Shown piece after piece: positions 12,566 to 13,409 of a DNA stretch of 13,409 bases. Both the position numbers and the translations under genes were made by a program. Position 1 is the stretch's first letter. Each line of letters opens with the position of its first letter. This DNA comes from Desulfosporosinus sp. (lineage in GTDB: Bacteria; Bacillota; Desulfitobacteriia; Desulfitobacteriales; Desulfitobacteriaceae), in contig JADQBO010000496.1 of assembly GCA_016278585.1 (NCBI GenBank), forward strand, positions 1 to 13,409, read 5' to 3'. The notes beneath the pieces are model-generated. The model was not told the DNA's origin. It ran no database searches and worked only from the letters and a program-made list of their open reading frames with translations.

Positions 12566-13409
12566 GACCGCACTATCGGGTAGCAAAAAGTATTGGATAT
12601 GGGTTACACTATTACTTGCTGTTATTGCAGTAGGTTTCTATGCTTATATGAATCAGTACAACAATGGTTTAGGTGTAACGGGCATGAGCCGGGATGTCTC
12701 CTGGGGATTATACATTGCCCAATTTACGTTCCTTGTGGGGGTGGCTGCTTCTGCAGTTATGCTAGTTTTGCCTTATTATCTACATGATTTTAAGAAATTT
12801 GGCAAAATGGTTATCCTTGGAGAGTTTTTAGCTATCCCAGCGGTGATTATGTGTATGTTATTTATTGTAGTGGACTTAGGACAACCAATGCGGATTATGA
12901 ATGTAATCCTATATCCAAGCCCACGATCCGTGATGTTTTATGATATGATTGTCTTATGCGGATACCTTGTCATTAACTTAATTGTAGGCTGGACCACCCT
13001 CGGTGCTGAGCGCAAGGGCTTGCCTTCGCCGAAATGGGTCAAACCGATTATTTATCTTTCGATCCCTTGGGCAGTTAGTATTCATACCGTCACAGCTTTC
13101 TTATACGCTGGTCTTCCAGGCAGGCATCTCTGGTTATCTGCAATTATGGCAGCCCGTTTCTTAGCATCTGCTTTCGCAGCTGGTCCTGCAATCCTGATTC
13201 TTTTATGCTTTATAGTTAAAAAGGTCAGCAAATTTAACCCAGACCCAGAGGGTGGAGCAATTCAGTCCCTTGTTAAGATCGTTAGATATGCTATGATCGC
13301 CAACGTATTCTTCTATATCTTAGAGATTTTCACTGCCTTCTATAGTAATATACCTGAATACAGTGCCGCTTTAAGATATACACTCTTTGGCCTACACGGT
13401 TATAATAGT
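12558..13409 (+). CDS. dsrP: DsrP, NrfD-family membrane subunit of DsrMKJOP (partial, 3' end outside window)
   Basis: DsrP is the polytopic membrane partner of DsrO and probably interacts with menaquinone. The frame from ATG 12558 is open to the last base and gives 284 residues; homologues have about 380-420, so roughly the last quarter is missing. Hydrophobic helices lie near 13-30, 48-73, 85-106, 126-147, 161-184, 196-221 and 240-262. NrfD/PsrC-like features are MSRDVSWGLYIAQF (43-56), VVDLGQPMR (104-112), the TAFLYAG region (179-185), and the helix after GRHLWLSAIMAARFLASA (188-205). No haem or iron-sulfur motif is expected or seen. The ATG lies inside the end of dsrO (8-nt overlap), with GGGGGTGG (12544-12551) as ribosome binding site, so translation is coupled. 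Confidence 0.93.
   Translation, partial: MLETALSGSKKYWIWVTLLLAVIAVGFYAYMNQYNNGLGVTGMSRDVSWGLYIAQFTFLVGVAASAVMLVLPYYLHDFKKFGKMVILGEFLAIPAVIMCMLFIVVDLGQPMRIMNVILYPSPRSVMFYDMIVLCGYLVINLIVGWTTLGAERKGLPSPKWVKPIIYLSIPWAVSIHTVTAFLYAGLPGRHLWLSAIMAARFLASAFAAGPAILILLCFIVKKVSKFNPDPEGGAIQSLVKIVRYAMIANVFFYILEIFTAFYSNIPEYSAALRYTLFGLHGYNS

Noticed and set aside
12593..12787. 64-codon + strand frame at the start of dsrP
   Set aside because: It is a shifted frame of dsrP. The dsrP frame from 12558 is open to the window end and shows NrfD-type membrane helices and motifs.

Overview
The window looks like chromosomal DNA of a Gram-positive sulfate- or sulfite-reducing bacterium of the Peptococcaceae type, most like Desulfosporosinus or a close relative. 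This rests on Bacillus-type proteins (SdhCAB with a single large cytochrome b, CvfB, YqxD/YaiI), strong AGGAGG-type ribosome binding sites, moderately low GC, and a complete-looking start of a dsrMKJOP operon. All genes read on the + strand. No rRNA, tRNA, CRISPR array, transposase or phage gene was seen. The organism call is inference from gene content.

Layout. 1-216 is the C-terminal end (Fis-type helix-turn-helix) of a probable sigma-54-dependent activator. 217-571 is a regulatory region with two dyads, an A/T-tract stretch and a textbook sigma-54 -24/-12 promoter (436-451). 572-3767 is sdhCAB, a succinate dehydrogenase/fumarate reductase of the menaquinone-linked, two-haem type. 3869-4066 is a small Cys/His-rich protein of unknown function, closed by an intrinsic terminator. 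4167-4244 is a long REP-like palindrome with a 12-bp tandem duplication. 4361-5206 is the S1-domain protein CvfB, with a sigma-A-like promoter lying inside a hairpin. 5267-5713 is a UPF0178 (YaiI/YqxD) protein and 5834-7681 is the chaperone HtpG. 7682-8203 has no gene but is rich in dyads. 8204-13409 is an RsbRD-N-like protein followed by dsrM, dsrK, dsrJ, dsrO and the first 284 codons of dsrP, which runs off the end.

How the parts fit. SdhCAB and DsrMKJOP are both membrane modules that exchange electrons with the menaquinone pool. SdhCAB couples succinate/fumarate to it. DsrMKJOP is thought to link quinone and periplasmic redox to the cytoplasmic DsrC trisulfide made by DsrAB (neither dsrC nor dsrAB is in this window). 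The dsr genes are packed with overlaps of 1, 4 and 8 nt or gaps of 6-17 nt, so they are surely one transcript with the RsbRD-N-like gene at its head.

The points most worth a second look are: (i) DsrJ has only two CXXCH haem motifs and seems to lack the Cys used as a haem ligand in triheme homologues; (ii) DsrO lacks exactly the Cys set of one of four ferredoxin clusters; (iii) sdhCAB has a sigma-54 promoter next to an activator gene; (iv) an orphan RsbRD-N-type protein leads the dsr operon; (v) a small Cys/His-rich protein follows sdhB; (vi) a 54-nt imperfect stem downstream of htpG may be a structured RNA.
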